From positions 1,860,001 to 1,924,000 of the forward strand of contig NZ_CP107836.1 of assembly GCF_036346615.1 (NCBI RefSeq): a DNA stretch of 64,000 nt, read 5' to 3'. This document shows positions 27,253 to 36,103 of the stretch, piece after piece. A program made the position numbers and the translations under genes. The stretch comes from Streptomyces sp. NBC_00523 (GTDB lineage Bacteria; Actinomycetota; Actinomycetes; Streptomycetales; Streptomycetaceae). Positions within the stretch are counted from its first letter, which is position 1. Each line of letters opens with the position of its first letter. The notes under the pieces are model-generated. The model was given only the letters and a program-made list of their open reading frames with translations, searched no databases and was not told the origin of the DNA.

Positions 27253-28824
27253 TCATCCCTGACTGTTGTTCTCGTGGTGGGAGGCACGGGGTCCGGCGCC
27301 TTCGTGCCCCAGGGAGCGCTCGATGGCCTCGCGCAGGACGACCCGGTCGTCGAAGGGGCGGACGACGCCGTGGACGTCCTGGCCCTGCTCGTGGCCCTTG
27401 CCGGCGACGAGCACGGTGTCGCCGGGCTCGGCCCGGGCCACCGCGGCGGCGACGGCCGCGGCGCGGTCGGCGTCGACCAGGACGTCGCCGCGCTCGTGGA
27501 CGGGCACCTCGGCGGCGCCCGCGAGCATGGCCGCGAGGATGCCGAGGGGGTCCTCGGAACGGGGGTTGTCGGAGGTCAGCACGGCGGTGTCGGCGAGCCG
27601 GGCCGCCGCCGCGCCCATCGGGCCGCGCTTGGTGGTGTCGCGGTCTCCGCCGCAGCCGAGGACGATGTGCAGCCGGCCCTTGGTGACCTTGCGCAGGGAC
27701 CGCAGCACGGACTCGACGGCGTCGGTCTTGTGCGCGTAGTCGACCAGGGCGAGGTAGGGCTGTCCGGCGTCGATCCGCTCCAGCCGGCCGGGCACCCCGG
27801 GCACGGTCGCGATGCCGTCCGCCGCGGTCTGCGGGTCGATGCCGGCGACGGCGAGGGCGACGATCGCGGCCAGCGTGTTGGCGACGTTGAACGGGCCGGG
27901 CAGCGGGGCCTTGGCGGTGGCCCGCTCGCCGTTCGGCCCGACGGCGGTGAAGGTGGACCCGAGCTGGCCGACGACGACGTCCTCGGCGCGCCAGTCGGCG
28001 TCCGGGTGGCCCTCGGCGGAGAAGGTCGTGACGGGCACCGTCGCCTCGGTGACGAGCCTGCGGCCGTACTCGTCGTCGTAGTTGACGACGCCCTGCCTGC
28101 TGCGGCGCGGGGTGAACAGCTGGGCCTTGGCCTGGAAGTAGTCCTCCATGCCGGAGTGGAACTCCATGTGCTCCGGGCTGAGGTTGTTGAAGACGGCGAC
28201 GTCGAAGACGCAGCCGTCGACCCGGCCGAGGACCAGCGCGTGGCTGGAGACCTCCATGGTGACGGCGTCGGCGCCGCGTTCGCGCATGACGGCGAACAGG
28301 GCCTGGAGATCGGTGGCTTCGGGCGTGGTGCGCTCGGATTTGATGCGCTCGTCGCCGATCCGCATCTCCACCGTGCCGATGAGCCCGGAGGTGCGTCCGG
28401 CGCCGCGGAAGCCGCCCTCGACCAGGTAGGCGGTGGTGGTCTTGCCGGAGGTGCCGGTGATGCCGACCTGGAGGAGGCCGGTGCCGGGGTGGCCGTAGAT
28501 CTCGGCGGCGAGTTCGCCCATCCGGCCGCGCGGGTTCTCGGTGACCAGGACCGGCACACCGGTGGCCCGGGCGCGGTCGGCGCCGGAGGGGTCGGTGAGG
28601 ATGGCCGCGGCGCCGAGACCGGCCGCCTGGGTGGCGAAGTCGGCGCCGTGCAGACGGGCGCCCGGCAGGGCCGCGTACAGGTCTCCGGGGCGCACCGCGC
28701 GGGAGTCGTGGGTGATGCCGGTGATGTCGCCGGTGCCCGGCGGTTCAAGTCCCAGCCGCTCTGCCAGCGTGACCAGGGAGGTGGGCCGCAGGCGGTCCGG
28801 GCGAGGCGCTCCCGGGTAGTTCAC
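27253..28824 (-). CDS. murE: UDP-MurNAc-tripeptide synthetase MurE (diaminopimelate-adding)
   Basis: 523 residues from GTG at 28824 (AAGGA about 9 bases upstream); a second in-frame GTG at 28869 would add 15 residues. ATP loop ITGTSGKTTTAYLVEGG; ALVDYAHKTDAVESVL; and TSDNPRSEDPLGI, where the DNPR motif marks diaminopimelate-specific MurE. Streptomyces walls contain LL-diaminopimelate, so that isomer is the probable substrate. The 164-base gap to ftsI remains open in frame upstream, so the true start needs protein data. Confidence 0.96.
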   Translation of the reverse strand: MNYPGAPRPDRLRPTSLVTLAERLGLEPPGTGDITGITHDSRAVRPGDLYAALPGARLHGADFATQAAGLGAAAILTDPSGADRARATGVPVLVTENPRGRMGELAAEIYGHPGTGLLQVGITGTSGKTTTAYLVEGGFRGAGRTSGLIGTVEMRIGDERIKSERTTPEATDLQALFAVMRERGADAVTMEVSSHALVLGRVDGCVFDVAVFNNLSPEHMEFHSGMEDYFQAKAQLFTPRRSRQGVVNYDDEYGRRLVTEATVPVTTFSAEGHPDADWRAEDVVVGQLGSTFTAVGPNGERATAKAPLPGPFNVANTLAAIVALAVAGIDPQTAADGIATVPGVPGRLERIDAGQPYLALVDYAHKTDAVESVLRSLRKVTKGRLHIVLGCGGDRDTTKRGPMGAAAARLADTAVLTSDNPRSEDPLGILAAMLAGAAEVPVHERGDVLVDADRAAAVAAAVARAEPGDTVLVAGKGHEQGQDVHGVVRPFDDRVVLREAIERSLGHEGAGPRASHHENNSQG

Positions 28825-28988
28825 AGGCGCGTCCTTCTGGGTCGTTCGGGGCTGTTCGGCGTGGGGCACGGCGGTGAGCGTACCGGGCTCACCGGGCCTC
28901 TCGCGAAGTGAGGGGCCGGCGGACCGGACGTTCTCGTTCCGGTTCCCGGGGTCGGGCGTGATGGTTGTCACTGGTGGTCTCCGCGCGT

Positions 28989-30968
28989 TCACTCGCCGGT
29001 TCCGAAGAACACCGGCAGCTTGGCCGGCGCGTGGCCGGACGGGGGTGTCTGGAGGGTCTTGAGGGCGAATTCCATGACCTGCTTGTAGATGGGCCCGCAG
29101 GTCTGGCCGCCGAAGTGGCTGCCCTTGGTGGGGTTCTGGATCGCGCAGTAGACGGTGACCTGGGGGTCGTCGGCCGGCGCGAAACCGGCGAAGGAGGCGG
29201 TGTAGCCGTGGTAGCCGCCGCGCACCGGGTCGACGCGGTTGGCGGTGCCGGTCTTGCCCGCGACCCGGTAGCCGGGGATCTGGGCCTTGGTGCCGGTGCC
29301 CTCCTGGTCGGCGACCACCGATTCGAGCATGGTGGCGAGCGTCTTCGCGGTCTTCTCGCTGACCACGCGCGTCTGTTCGGGCGCCTCGGCCGGGTTGAAG
29401 CGGCCGTCCGGGCCCTTGGTGCCGCGTACGAGCGTCGGCTGGATCCGTACGCCTCCGTTGGCGATGGTCGAGTAGATCGAGGCGGCCTGCATGGCGTTGA
29501 GGGAGAGGCCCTGGCCGAACGGGATCGTGTACTGCTGCGAGGTGGACCAGTCCTGCGGCTTGGCGAGGAGGCCGGGCGTCTCGCCGGGGTAGCCGAGCCC
29601 GGTGGGCGATCCGATGCCGAATTTCCTCAGATAGGAGTACAGCACCTTGTTCGCCTGCGGTTGCGTCTTGCCGAGCTGGCCGGTGGCCATGATGGTGCCG
29701 ATGTTGCTGGACTTGGCGAGCACGCCGTTGAGCGTCAGCTGCCAGGTGGCGTGGTCGACGTCGTCCTTGAAGAGGCGGTCGCCCCGGTGCAGCCGGTTGG
29801 GGACCGTGACGTGCGTGAGGGGCGTGGCGGCGCCTTCTTCGAGGACGGCGGCCATGGACATCACCTTGCTGGTGGAGCCGGGCTCGTAGACGTCCTGGAG
29901 GGCCGCGTTGCCGAGCGAGGCGGCGTCGGCCTGGGAGAGGTCGTTGGGGTCGAAGCCCGGGGAGTTGGCCATGGCGAGGACCTCGCCGGTGCGGGTGTTC
30001 TGCACGATGACGTAACCGCGGTCGGCCTTGGACTTCGTGACCTGTTCGGAGATGGCCTTCTGGGCCGCCCACTGGATGTCGCGGTCGATGGTCAGCTCGA
30101 TGTCGGAGCCGGGGACCGCGGGGACCTCCTTGGTGCCTGCCGTGGGCACCCTGCGGCCGCCGGACTGGGCGTACTTGATGGTGCCGTCCTCGCCCGCGAG
30201 CTCCTTGTCGAGCTGGGATTCGAGCCCGCCGGCGCCCTTGCCCTCGGCGTTGACGTAACCCAGTATCCCGGCGGCCAGGGTGCCGTTGGGGTAGACCCGC
30301 TTGGTGGTGCCCTCCTGGAAGACGCCCGCCAGCACGTTGGCACCGGGCCCGCCGGCCGCCTTGTCCTTGGCGGCCTTCTCGGCGAAGACGGACTTGAGGT
30401 CCTTGATCTGCTTCCAGACCTGCGGGGTCTGCCTGCGCGCGAGGACCGCGTACCGGCTCTTGGGCTTGGAGAGCTTCTTGACCAGCCCGTCGGCGTCGAC
30501 GCCGAGGATCGGCGCGAGCAGGGCGGCGGCCTGCTGGGGGGCGTCGGGGGCCTTGCTGTCGGCCGGCGTGAACATCTTGGGGTCGGCCGTGATGTCGTAC
30601 GCGTCCACGCTGGTGGCCAGCGCGATGCCGCTGCGGTCGGTGATCTCCCCGCGTTCCGCGGCGACCGTGTAGCTCAGGTAGCGGTTCGTCTCGGCCTTCG
30701 CGGCGTACGCGTGCGCGTCGACGGCCTGGACCTGGAGGAGCCGGACGACGAACGCGATCATGACGAGCGTCAGGGCGAGGCTGACCAGCCGCAGCCGGGG
30801 GCGCGGGCTGCCCAGCCGCAGCGGCCGCCGGGAGCGGGCCCGCTGAGCGGCGGACGGGGGCCGCCGGCGCTGCTGGGGCCGGGGCCGGGGGCGGCCGGAC
30901 GCCGCGGAGGCGTTACGGGGACGCGCGGGGCCGGGTACCCGGCGGCGCGGCGGTTCCTTGGGGGGCAC
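28989..30968 (-). CDS. ftsI: Septal penicillin-binding protein FtsI (PBP3)
   Basis: 659 residues, GTG start at 30968. An Arg/Pro-rich cytoplasmic tail (~55 residues) and one membrane helix (LVSLALTLVMIAFVVRLL) precede a pedestal domain (RGEITDRSGIALATS) and the transpeptidase domain. Penicillin-binding motifs are seen in order: PGSTSKVM (S-x-x-K), AKSSNIG (S-x-N) and AGKTGTAN (K-T-G). It cross-links septal peptidoglycan with FtsW. It begins 4 bases after the ftsL stop. Confidence 0.97.
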   Translation of the reverse strand: MPPKEPPRRRVPGPARPRNASAASGRPRPRPQQRRRPPSAAQRARSRRPLRLGSPRPRLRLVSLALTLVMIAFVVRLLQVQAVDAHAYAAKAETNRYLSYTVAAERGEITDRSGIALATSVDAYDITADPKMFTPADSKAPDAPQQAAALLAPILGVDADGLVKKLSKPKSRYAVLARRQTPQVWKQIKDLKSVFAEKAAKDKAAGGPGANVLAGVFQEGTTKRVYPNGTLAAGILGYVNAEGKGAGGLESQLDKELAGEDGTIKYAQSGGRRVPTAGTKEVPAVPGSDIELTIDRDIQWAAQKAISEQVTKSKADRGYVIVQNTRTGEVLAMANSPGFDPNDLSQADAASLGNAALQDVYEPGSTSKVMSMAAVLEEGAATPLTHVTVPNRLHRGDRLFKDDVDHATWQLTLNGVLAKSSNIGTIMATGQLGKTQPQANKVLYSYLRKFGIGSPTGLGYPGETPGLLAKPQDWSTSQQYTIPFGQGLSLNAMQAASIYSTIANGGVRIQPTLVRGTKGPDGRFNPAEAPEQTRVVSEKTAKTLATMLESVVADQEGTGTKAQIPGYRVAGKTGTANRVDPVRGGYHGYTASFAGFAPADDPQVTVYCAIQNPTKGSHFGGQTCGPIYKQVMEFALKTLQTPPSGHAPAKLPVFFGTGE

Positions 30969-30972
30969 TGCG

Positions 30973-31500
30973 TCACCTGCCGGGGCTCGTGGAGGGCTGG
31001 GCTGCCGGTGTGCCGGAGGGCGTGGACCCGGTGGGCCCGGGCGCCGGGGTGACGGCGGCCGTAGCGGTGGGGGTGGGCGTGGGCGTCGGTGTGGGGGTCG
31101 GCGTGCTCGGCGGGGGCGCGACGACCGGGGCCGGAGCGGCCTTGGACGGGACGCCCCGGACCTTGCCGTCGGGGTCGAGGAAGGCGGGGCTGCCGCCGGG
31201 GACCATGCCCAGCTCCCGGGCGCGGCGGGCCAGGGCGTCGGGCTCGAAGGAGGCGTCGACGTCGCGCTGGAGGGCCTGCTGCTCGTCGGTGAGTTCGGTG
31301 GTCCGCTTCTTCAGCTCGCTCAGCTCGAAAGAGCCCTCGTTGAGCGCGGAGTTGAGCAGCAGCAGCGTGATCAGGCCGCCCCCGAGGAGCACCACGACCA
31401 GCAGGACGAACGGGGTCCGGGCCGCGGTGCTCGGCCCGGCGGGCATCAGCCGGGTGAGCCGTGCGACGCGTCCTTGTCGCTGCCCGGCCGGTTTGCTCAC
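30973..31500 (-). CDS. ftsL: Divisome protein FtsL-like, with Thr-Pro repeat tail
   Basis: 175 residues, GTG start at 31500. One membrane helix (PFVLLVVVLLGGGLITLLLL), then a short external coiled coil (FELSELKKRTTELTDEQQAL) and the motif ARRARELGMVPGGSPAFL, typical of actinobacterial FtsL. The last ~60 residues are an extracytoplasmic Pro/Thr/Ala tail with a run of (Thr-Pro) pairs encoded by a simple repeat around 31068-31113. Such tails vary in length between strains. Identification rests on position between rsmH and ftsI plus the helix/coil layout. Confidence 0.88.
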   Translation of the reverse strand: MSKPAGQRQGRVARLTRLMPAGPSTAARTPFVLLVVVLLGGGLITLLLLNSALNEGSFELSELKKRTTELTDEQQALQRDVDASFEPDALARRARELGMVPGGSPAFLDPDGKVRGVPSKAAPAPVVAPPPSTPTPTPTPTPTPTATAAVTPAPGPTGSTPSGTPAAQPSTSPGR

Positions 31501-31540
31501 CGCGCCGCTCCGTCCCCGGCGCGCGCGGCCGTCCGCCGGC

Positions 31541-32506
31541 TCACCGCTCGTCCTCGCGGATGCGCTGGGCGCCGCGCAGCCGGGCGGGGGCGGCGCGGCG
31601 GTTCTCGGCGACCTCCTCCTCGGTGGGGAGTTCGGCGCCCCGGGTGAGGAGCTTCAGCCGGGGCTGGTAGCGCTCGGGGACGACGGGCAGGCCGGGCGGG
31701 GCGGTGTTGGCGGCGCCCGCCGCGAGGACCTGCTTCACGAGCCGGTCCTCCAGGGACTGGTACGAGAGGACCGCGATGCGCCCGCCGACGGCGAGGGCGG
31801 CGACGGCGGCCGGGATGGCCCGCTCCAGGACGGTGAGCTCCCCGTTGACCTCGATGCGCAGGGCCTGGAAGGTGCGCTTGGCGGGGTTGCCCCCGGTGCG
31901 CATGGCGGCCTGCGGCAGGGCCTCGCGGATGAGTTCGACCAGCCGGGCGCTGTTGGTGAAGGGCTCCTTCTCGCGCTCGCGCACAACGGCGGAGACGATG
32001 CGCTTGGCCTGCTTCTCCTCGCCGTACGCGCGCAGGATGCGCACCAGTTCGCCCGGTGGGTAGGTGTTGAGGACCTCGGCGGCGCTCACACCGGTCGTCT
32101 GGTCCATGCGCATGTCGAGCGGTGCGTCGCGGGCGTAGGCGAAGCCCCGGTCGGACTCGTCCAGCTGCATCGAGGAGACGCCGAGGTCGAACAGGATGCC
32201 CTGCACCTTGGGGATGCCGAGCCGGTCGAGCACCTCGGGCAGTTCGTCGTAGACGGCGTGCACCAGGGTCGCGCGGTCGCCGTAGGGGGCGAGCCGTTCG
32301 CCGGAGAGGCGCAGGGCCTCCTTGTCCCGGTCGAGGGCGATCAGCCGGGCGGTGGGAAAGGCGGAGAGCAGCGCCTCGCTGTGGCCGCCGAGGCCGAGGG
32401 TGCAGTCGACGACCACGGGGGGCTGCGGGCCCGGGGCCTCCAGAGCCGGTGCCAACAGGTCCAGGCATCGCTGGAGCATCACCGGGACGTGTCGGGTCTG
32501 GCTCAT
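31541..32506 (-). CDS. rsmH: 16S rRNA (cytosine(1402)-N(4))-methyltransferase RsmH (MraW)
   Basis: 321 residues from ATG at 32506 ([11 protein letters not shown]), GAGAGGG upstream. SAM-binding motif [14 protein letters not shown]; other family signatures are [29 protein letters not shown] and [14 protein letters not shown]. It methylates C1402 of 16S rRNA. It is the first gene of the division cluster here; no mraZ lies upstream, unlike in many bacteria. Confidence 0.97.
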   Translation of the reverse strand: MSQTRHVPVMLQRCLDLLAPALEAPGPQPPVVVDCTLGLGGHSEALLSAFPTARLIALDRDKEALRLSGERLAPYGDRATLVHAVYDELPEVLDRLGIPKVQGILFDLGVSSMQLDESDRGFAYARDAPLDMRMDQTTGVSAAEVLNTYPPGELVRILRAYGEEKQAKRIVSAVVREREKEPFTNSARLVELIREALPQAAMRTGGNPAKRTFQALRIEVNGELTVLERAIPAAVAALAVGGRIAVLSYQSLEDRLVKQVLAAGAANTAPPGLPVVPERYQPRLKLLTRGAELPTEEEVAENRRAAPARLRGAQRIREDER

Positions 32507-32883
32507 GCGCCCTCTCAGGCTCAGCTCCCGGTGGCGGGACGTACGGCCTGGTCCCCGCCCGCTCGCGAAGGGGAGGTCCGCCGGCGCCGGGGAAGGGGCG
32601 TCAGCCGACCGGCGAGCGGGAGAGGGCCGGGCCGTACGTACGCCGCGCACACGGGTAAAAGTTCGAAATGTGCAGGGTGTCGGTAACTTCCCGTCACTTT
32701 AGTCCACCCTGCCACTCGATCGATTCCCGATCAATCAACCCGACAGCGCGTCGGCCGTCGCGCGTTCACCCGCACGGGTGGCCGGAGGCGGGCTTGTGGA
32801 GTACCTCACAACAAGCACCGTTGACGTTTTTTGTCCGCTTCCCTCTCGCCCGGGGACGGGTGGTGAGGGCTAACGTCTTGACC
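32507..32883. promoter_or_regulatory. Divergent control region between rsmH and carbonic anhydrase
   Basis: No gene is seen. On the minus strand a TAAAGT element (32701-32696) may be the -10 of the division-cluster promoter, giving a leader of about 180 bases before rsmH. It lies inside an inverted repeat, CAGGGTG (32673-32679) and CACCCTG (32705-32711). A further AT-richer patch with partly palindromic CGATCGATTCCCGATCAATC lies at about 32717-32740. On the plus strand TAACGT at 32871-32876 probably serves the carbonic anhydrase. Confidence 0.5.
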
Positions 32884-33414
32884 ATGTCGACTTCCGCGCA
32901 CTCCCCCGCCTCCAGCCCCACCGTCACCGACCGCCTGGTCGAGGCGAACGGCCGTTACGCAGCAGACTTCAAGGACCCCGGCATGGACGCCAAGCCGGTG
33001 CTCCAGGTCGCCGTGGTCGCCTGCATGGACGCCCGTCTCGACCTGCACAAGGCCCTCGGCCTCTCGCTGGGCGACTGCCACACCATCCGGAACGCGGGCG
33101 GCGTGGTCACCGACGACGTCATCCGGTCGCTGGCGATCAGTCAGCGGGCGCTGGGCACCCGCAGCATCGTCCTGATCCACCACACGGGCTGCGGCATGGA
33201 GTCGATCACGGAGGACTTCCGCCAGGAGCTGGAGCACGAGGTCGGCCAGCGGCCGTCCTGGGCCGTCGAGGCGTACACCGACGCCGACCAGGACGTGCGG
33301 CAGTCGATGCAGCGGGCCCGCACCTCGCCGTTCCTCAAGCACACCGACGACGTGCGCGGTTTCGTCTTCGACGTGACCACCGGCAAGCTGCGCGAGGTCC
33401 TGCCCGCCTCCTGA
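32884..33414 (+). CDS. Beta-class carbonic anhydrase
   Basis: 176 residues. Zinc ligands are visible: VACMDARLD (Cys, Asp-Arg dyad) and HHTGCGM (His, Cys), with IRNAGGVVTDD between. It interconverts CO2 and bicarbonate and may feed carboxylations. TAACGT ends 7 bases before the ATG at 32884 and no ribosome binding site is seen, so the transcript is probably leaderless. It is divergent from the division cluster. Confidence 0.94.
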   Translation: MSTSAHSPASSPTVTDRLVEANGRYAADFKDPGMDAKPVLQVAVVACMDARLDLHKALGLSLGDCHTIRNAGGVVTDDVIRSLAISQRALGTRSIVLIHHTGCGMESITEDFRQELEHEVGQRPSWAVEAYTDADQDVRQSMQRARTSPFLKHTDDVRGFVFDVTTGKLREVLPAS

Positions 33415-33673
33415 CCGAAGGTCCTGGTGGTCCCGGATCACCACCTTCCAGTGACGAAATCCTCACCCAATCCGACATATCGCCCCCGGTTGTCCACAGG
33501 CGAGTGACACGAAGCGGTAACGGCAACAAGAATGCGTGGGAGACACCCCGCCGGACCCCGTCCGGCGCGGTGTCCGCAATTCGGGGTGGGCCGGGCCGCA
33601 CGAGGGCGCCGGCCCGTTGACTGGGGAATCCCCTGCTCCTGGTGAGCGTGGGGCGGGGCCGAGGAGGGCCGGG

Positions 33674-34723
33674 GTGACGACCTATGACGATCGAGCGAGC
33701 CTCACAGATCTGACCACCACCGTGGATCGGGTGCGCAGGTCGATGGAGGCCGTGATCGAGGGCAAGCCCGAGGTCGTGCGGCTCTCGCTGACCGTGCTGC
33801 TCGCGGAGGGGCACCTCCTGATCGAGGACGTCCCGGGCGTGGGCAAGACCATGCTGGCCAAGGCGCTGGCCCGGTCCGTCGACTGCTCGGTGCGGCGCAT
33901 CCAGTTCACGCCCGACCTGCTGCCCTCGGACATCACCGGTGTGTCCATCTACGACCAGCAGCGCCGGGACTTCGAGTTCAAGCCCGGGGCGATCTTCGCG
34001 CAGGTCGTGATCGGCGACGAGATCAACCGCGCCTCCCCGAAGACCCAGTCCGCGCTCCTGGAGTCGATGGAGGAGCGCCAGGTCACCATCGACGGGCACA
34101 GCTACGAGCTGCCCGACCCCTTCATGGTCGTGGCGACGCAGAACCCGGTGGAGATGGAGGGCACGTATCCGCTGCCCGAGGCCCAGCGCGACCGGTTCAT
34201 GGCCCGGGTGTCGATCGGCTATCCCAGCGCGGAGGCCGAGCTCCGGATGCTCGACGTGCACGGCGGCCTCTCGCCGCTCGACGACCTCCAGCCCGTGGCG
34301 CACGCGCACGACATCGTGAAGCTGATCGAGACGGTCCGCGCGGTCCACGTCGCCGAGGCCGTCCGCAGATACGCGGTCCAGCTCGTCGCGGCCACCCGCG
34401 GCCACCCCGACCTCCGGCTCGGCGCCTCGCCGCGCGCCACGCTGCACCTGCTGCGCGCCGCCAAGGCGTCCGCCGCGCTGGCCGGCCGGGACTACTGCCT
34501 GCCGGACGACGTGCAGGCCCTGGCCGTCGCGGTGCTCGCCCACCGGCTGCTGCCCACCGCGCAGGCCCAGCTCAACCGCCGCACCGCGGAGCAGGTGGTG
34601 CTGGAGATCCTTCAGCAGACCCCGGTGCCCACGGCCTCCGGCGGGTCCGGCGCCCCTGCCCCCGCGTATCCGGCGGGCCAGGCGTACGGCGGAGGGCAGC
34701 AGCCCGGCGCGCGGCGTCCGTGA
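33674..34723 (+). CDS. MoxR-family AAA+ ATPase
   Basis: 349 residues. GTG at 33674 follows GAGGAGGG; a longer open frame back to 33536 has no site. Walker A is EDVPGVGKTML, Walker B VIGDEINRASPK, with sensor VATQNPVEMEGTYPLPEAQ. The C-terminal ~30 residues are Gly/Pro/Ala-rich. MoxR ATPases act as chaperones for metal insertion or complex assembly and usually pair with a DUF58 protein, as here: the next gene overlaps by one base (TGATG). Confidence 0.94.
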   Translation: MTTYDDRASLTDLTTTVDRVRRSMEAVIEGKPEVVRLSLTVLLAEGHLLIEDVPGVGKTMLAKALARSVDCSVRRIQFTPDLLPSDITGVSIYDQQRRDFEFKPGAIFAQVVIGDEINRASPKTQSALLESMEERQVTIDGHSYELPDPFMVVATQNPVEMEGTYPLPEAQRDRFMARVSIGYPSAEAELRMLDVHGGLSPLDDLQPVAHAHDIVKLIETVRAVHVAEAVRRYAVQLVAATRGHPDLRLGASPRATLHLLRAAKASAALAGRDYCLPDDVQALAVAVLAHRLLPTAQAQLNRRTAEQVVLEILQQTPVPTASGGSGAPAPAYPAGQAYGGGQQPGARRP

Positions 34724-36093
34724 TGGCCGCGTCGGGGCCCGTCGCGATGGACGGCGGCGACGACAAGGGCGGGGTACGGGCCGCGCTCGGCGGCCTGACG
34801 ACCCGTGGGCGGTCCTTCCTCGCGGCCGGGATCGCGGCGGCGGCCTGCGCCTATGTGCTGGGCCAGGGCGACCTGCTGCGGGTCGGGCTGCTGCTCGCCG
34901 TGCTGCCGCTGGTGTCCGTGACGGTGCTCTACCGGACCCGCTACCGGGTCACGGGCACCCGCAGGCTCTCCCCCTCGCGCGTCCCGGCGGGCTCCGAGGC
35001 CCGCGTGCACCTGCGCATGGACAACGTCTCGCGGCTGCCCACGGGGCTGCTGATGCTCCAGGACCGGGTGCCGTACGTGCTCGGGCCGCGGCCCCGGTTC
35101 GTGCTGGACCGGGTGGAGGCGGGCGGGCGCCGCGAGGTGTCCTACCGGGTCCGGTCCGACCTGCGCGGCCGCTATCCGCTCGGCCCGCTGCAGCTGCGGC
35201 TGAGCGACCCCTTCGGCATGTGCGAGCTGACCCGCTCGTTCAGCGCCTACGACACCCTGGTCGTGGTCCCCCGCACCGAACCGCTGCCGCCCGTGCCGCT
35301 GGCCGGTGAGTCCTCCGGATACGGCGATGGCCGTCAGCGGTCCCTGGCGCTGGCCGGTGACGACGACGTGATCCCGCGCGGATACCGCTACGGGGACGAT
35401 CTGCGCCGGGTCCACTGGCGTTCCACCGCGCGCTACGGGGAGCTGATGGTGCGCCGCGAGGAGCAGCCGCAGCGTGCCCGGTGCACGGTTCTGCTGGACA
35501 CCCGCCGGACCGCTTACCGGGGGGCGGGGCCGGACTCCGCGTTCGAGTGGGCCGTCTCCGGGGCGGCGTCCGCGCTGGTGCACATGCTGGAGCGCGGCTT
35601 CGCGGTCCGGCTGCTGACGGATGCGGGGAACGCGGTGCCGGGCGAGGGCGAGGGCGGTTTCGCAGGCGCGACCCAGGCCACCGCGGACGCGGCGGGGCTG
35701 ATGATGGACACCCTCGCGGAGATCGGGCACTCCGACGGCGGGGGCCTCTCCCGCGCCCATGACGTGCTGCGCGGGGGCGGCGAGGGACTGCTGATCGCCT
35801 TCCTCGGCGATCTGGACGAGGAGCAGACGGGGATGGCCGCCCGGATGCGGCAGCGCAGCGGCGGGGCCGTGGCCTTCGTCCTGGACGGCGCCGCCTGGGT
35901 GAACGGCGAATCGCCCGCCTCCCGGGAGGCGGCTGAGCGGCGGCTGCGGCTGCTGCGCGAGGCGGGGTGGACGGTGGTGCCGGTGGAGCCGGGCGCGCGG
36001 CTGGCCGAGCTGTGGCAGCTGGCGGGCCGGCACAGTGCGTCGGCCGGGTCCGGTGGAGCGGCCGGTCCGGCGGGATTCGGGAGTTGGTCATGA
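34723..36093 (+). CDS. DUF58 domain protein (von Willebrand A-like), MoxR partner
   Basis: 456 residues. ATG at 34723 overlaps the MoxR stop; GTG at 34720 is equally possible. Two hydrophobic segments lie near residues 35-70. The DUF58 signature is PRGYRYGDDLRRVHWRSTAR followed by LMVRREEQPQ, and the vWA-like fold continues with CTVLLDTRR. It is a membrane-anchored partner whose assembly is thought to be driven by MoxR; the substrate is unknown. Its stop is 10 bases before the transglutaminase gene, forming a three-gene operon. Confidence 0.92.
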   Translation: MAASGPVAMDGGDDKGGVRAALGGLTTRGRSFLAAGIAAAACAYVLGQGDLLRVGLLLAVLPLVSVTVLYRTRYRVTGTRRLSPSRVPAGSEARVHLRMDNVSRLPTGLLMLQDRVPYVLGPRPRFVLDRVEAGGRREVSYRVRSDLRGRYPLGPLQLRLSDPFGMCELTRSFSAYDTLVVVPRTEPLPPVPLAGESSGYGDGRQRSLALAGDDDVIPRGYRYGDDLRRVHWRSTARYGELMVRREEQPQRARCTVLLDTRRTAYRGAGPDSAFEWAVSGAASALVHMLERGFAVRLLTDAGNAVPGEGEGGFAGATQATADAAGLMMDTLAEIGHSDGGGLSRAHDVLRGGGEGLLIAFLGDLDEEQTGMAARMRQRSGGAVAFVLDGAAWVNGESPASREAAERRLRLLREAGWTVVPVEPGARLAELWQLAGRHSASAGSGGAAGPAGFGSWS

Positions 36094-36103
36094 GGGGGCG
36101 GTC

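Noticed and set aside
31068..31113. Short tandem repeat that could be taken for a microsatellite or CRISPR-like element
   Set aside because: It encodes in-frame Thr-Pro pairs of FtsL, the units are only six bases, and there are no spacers.
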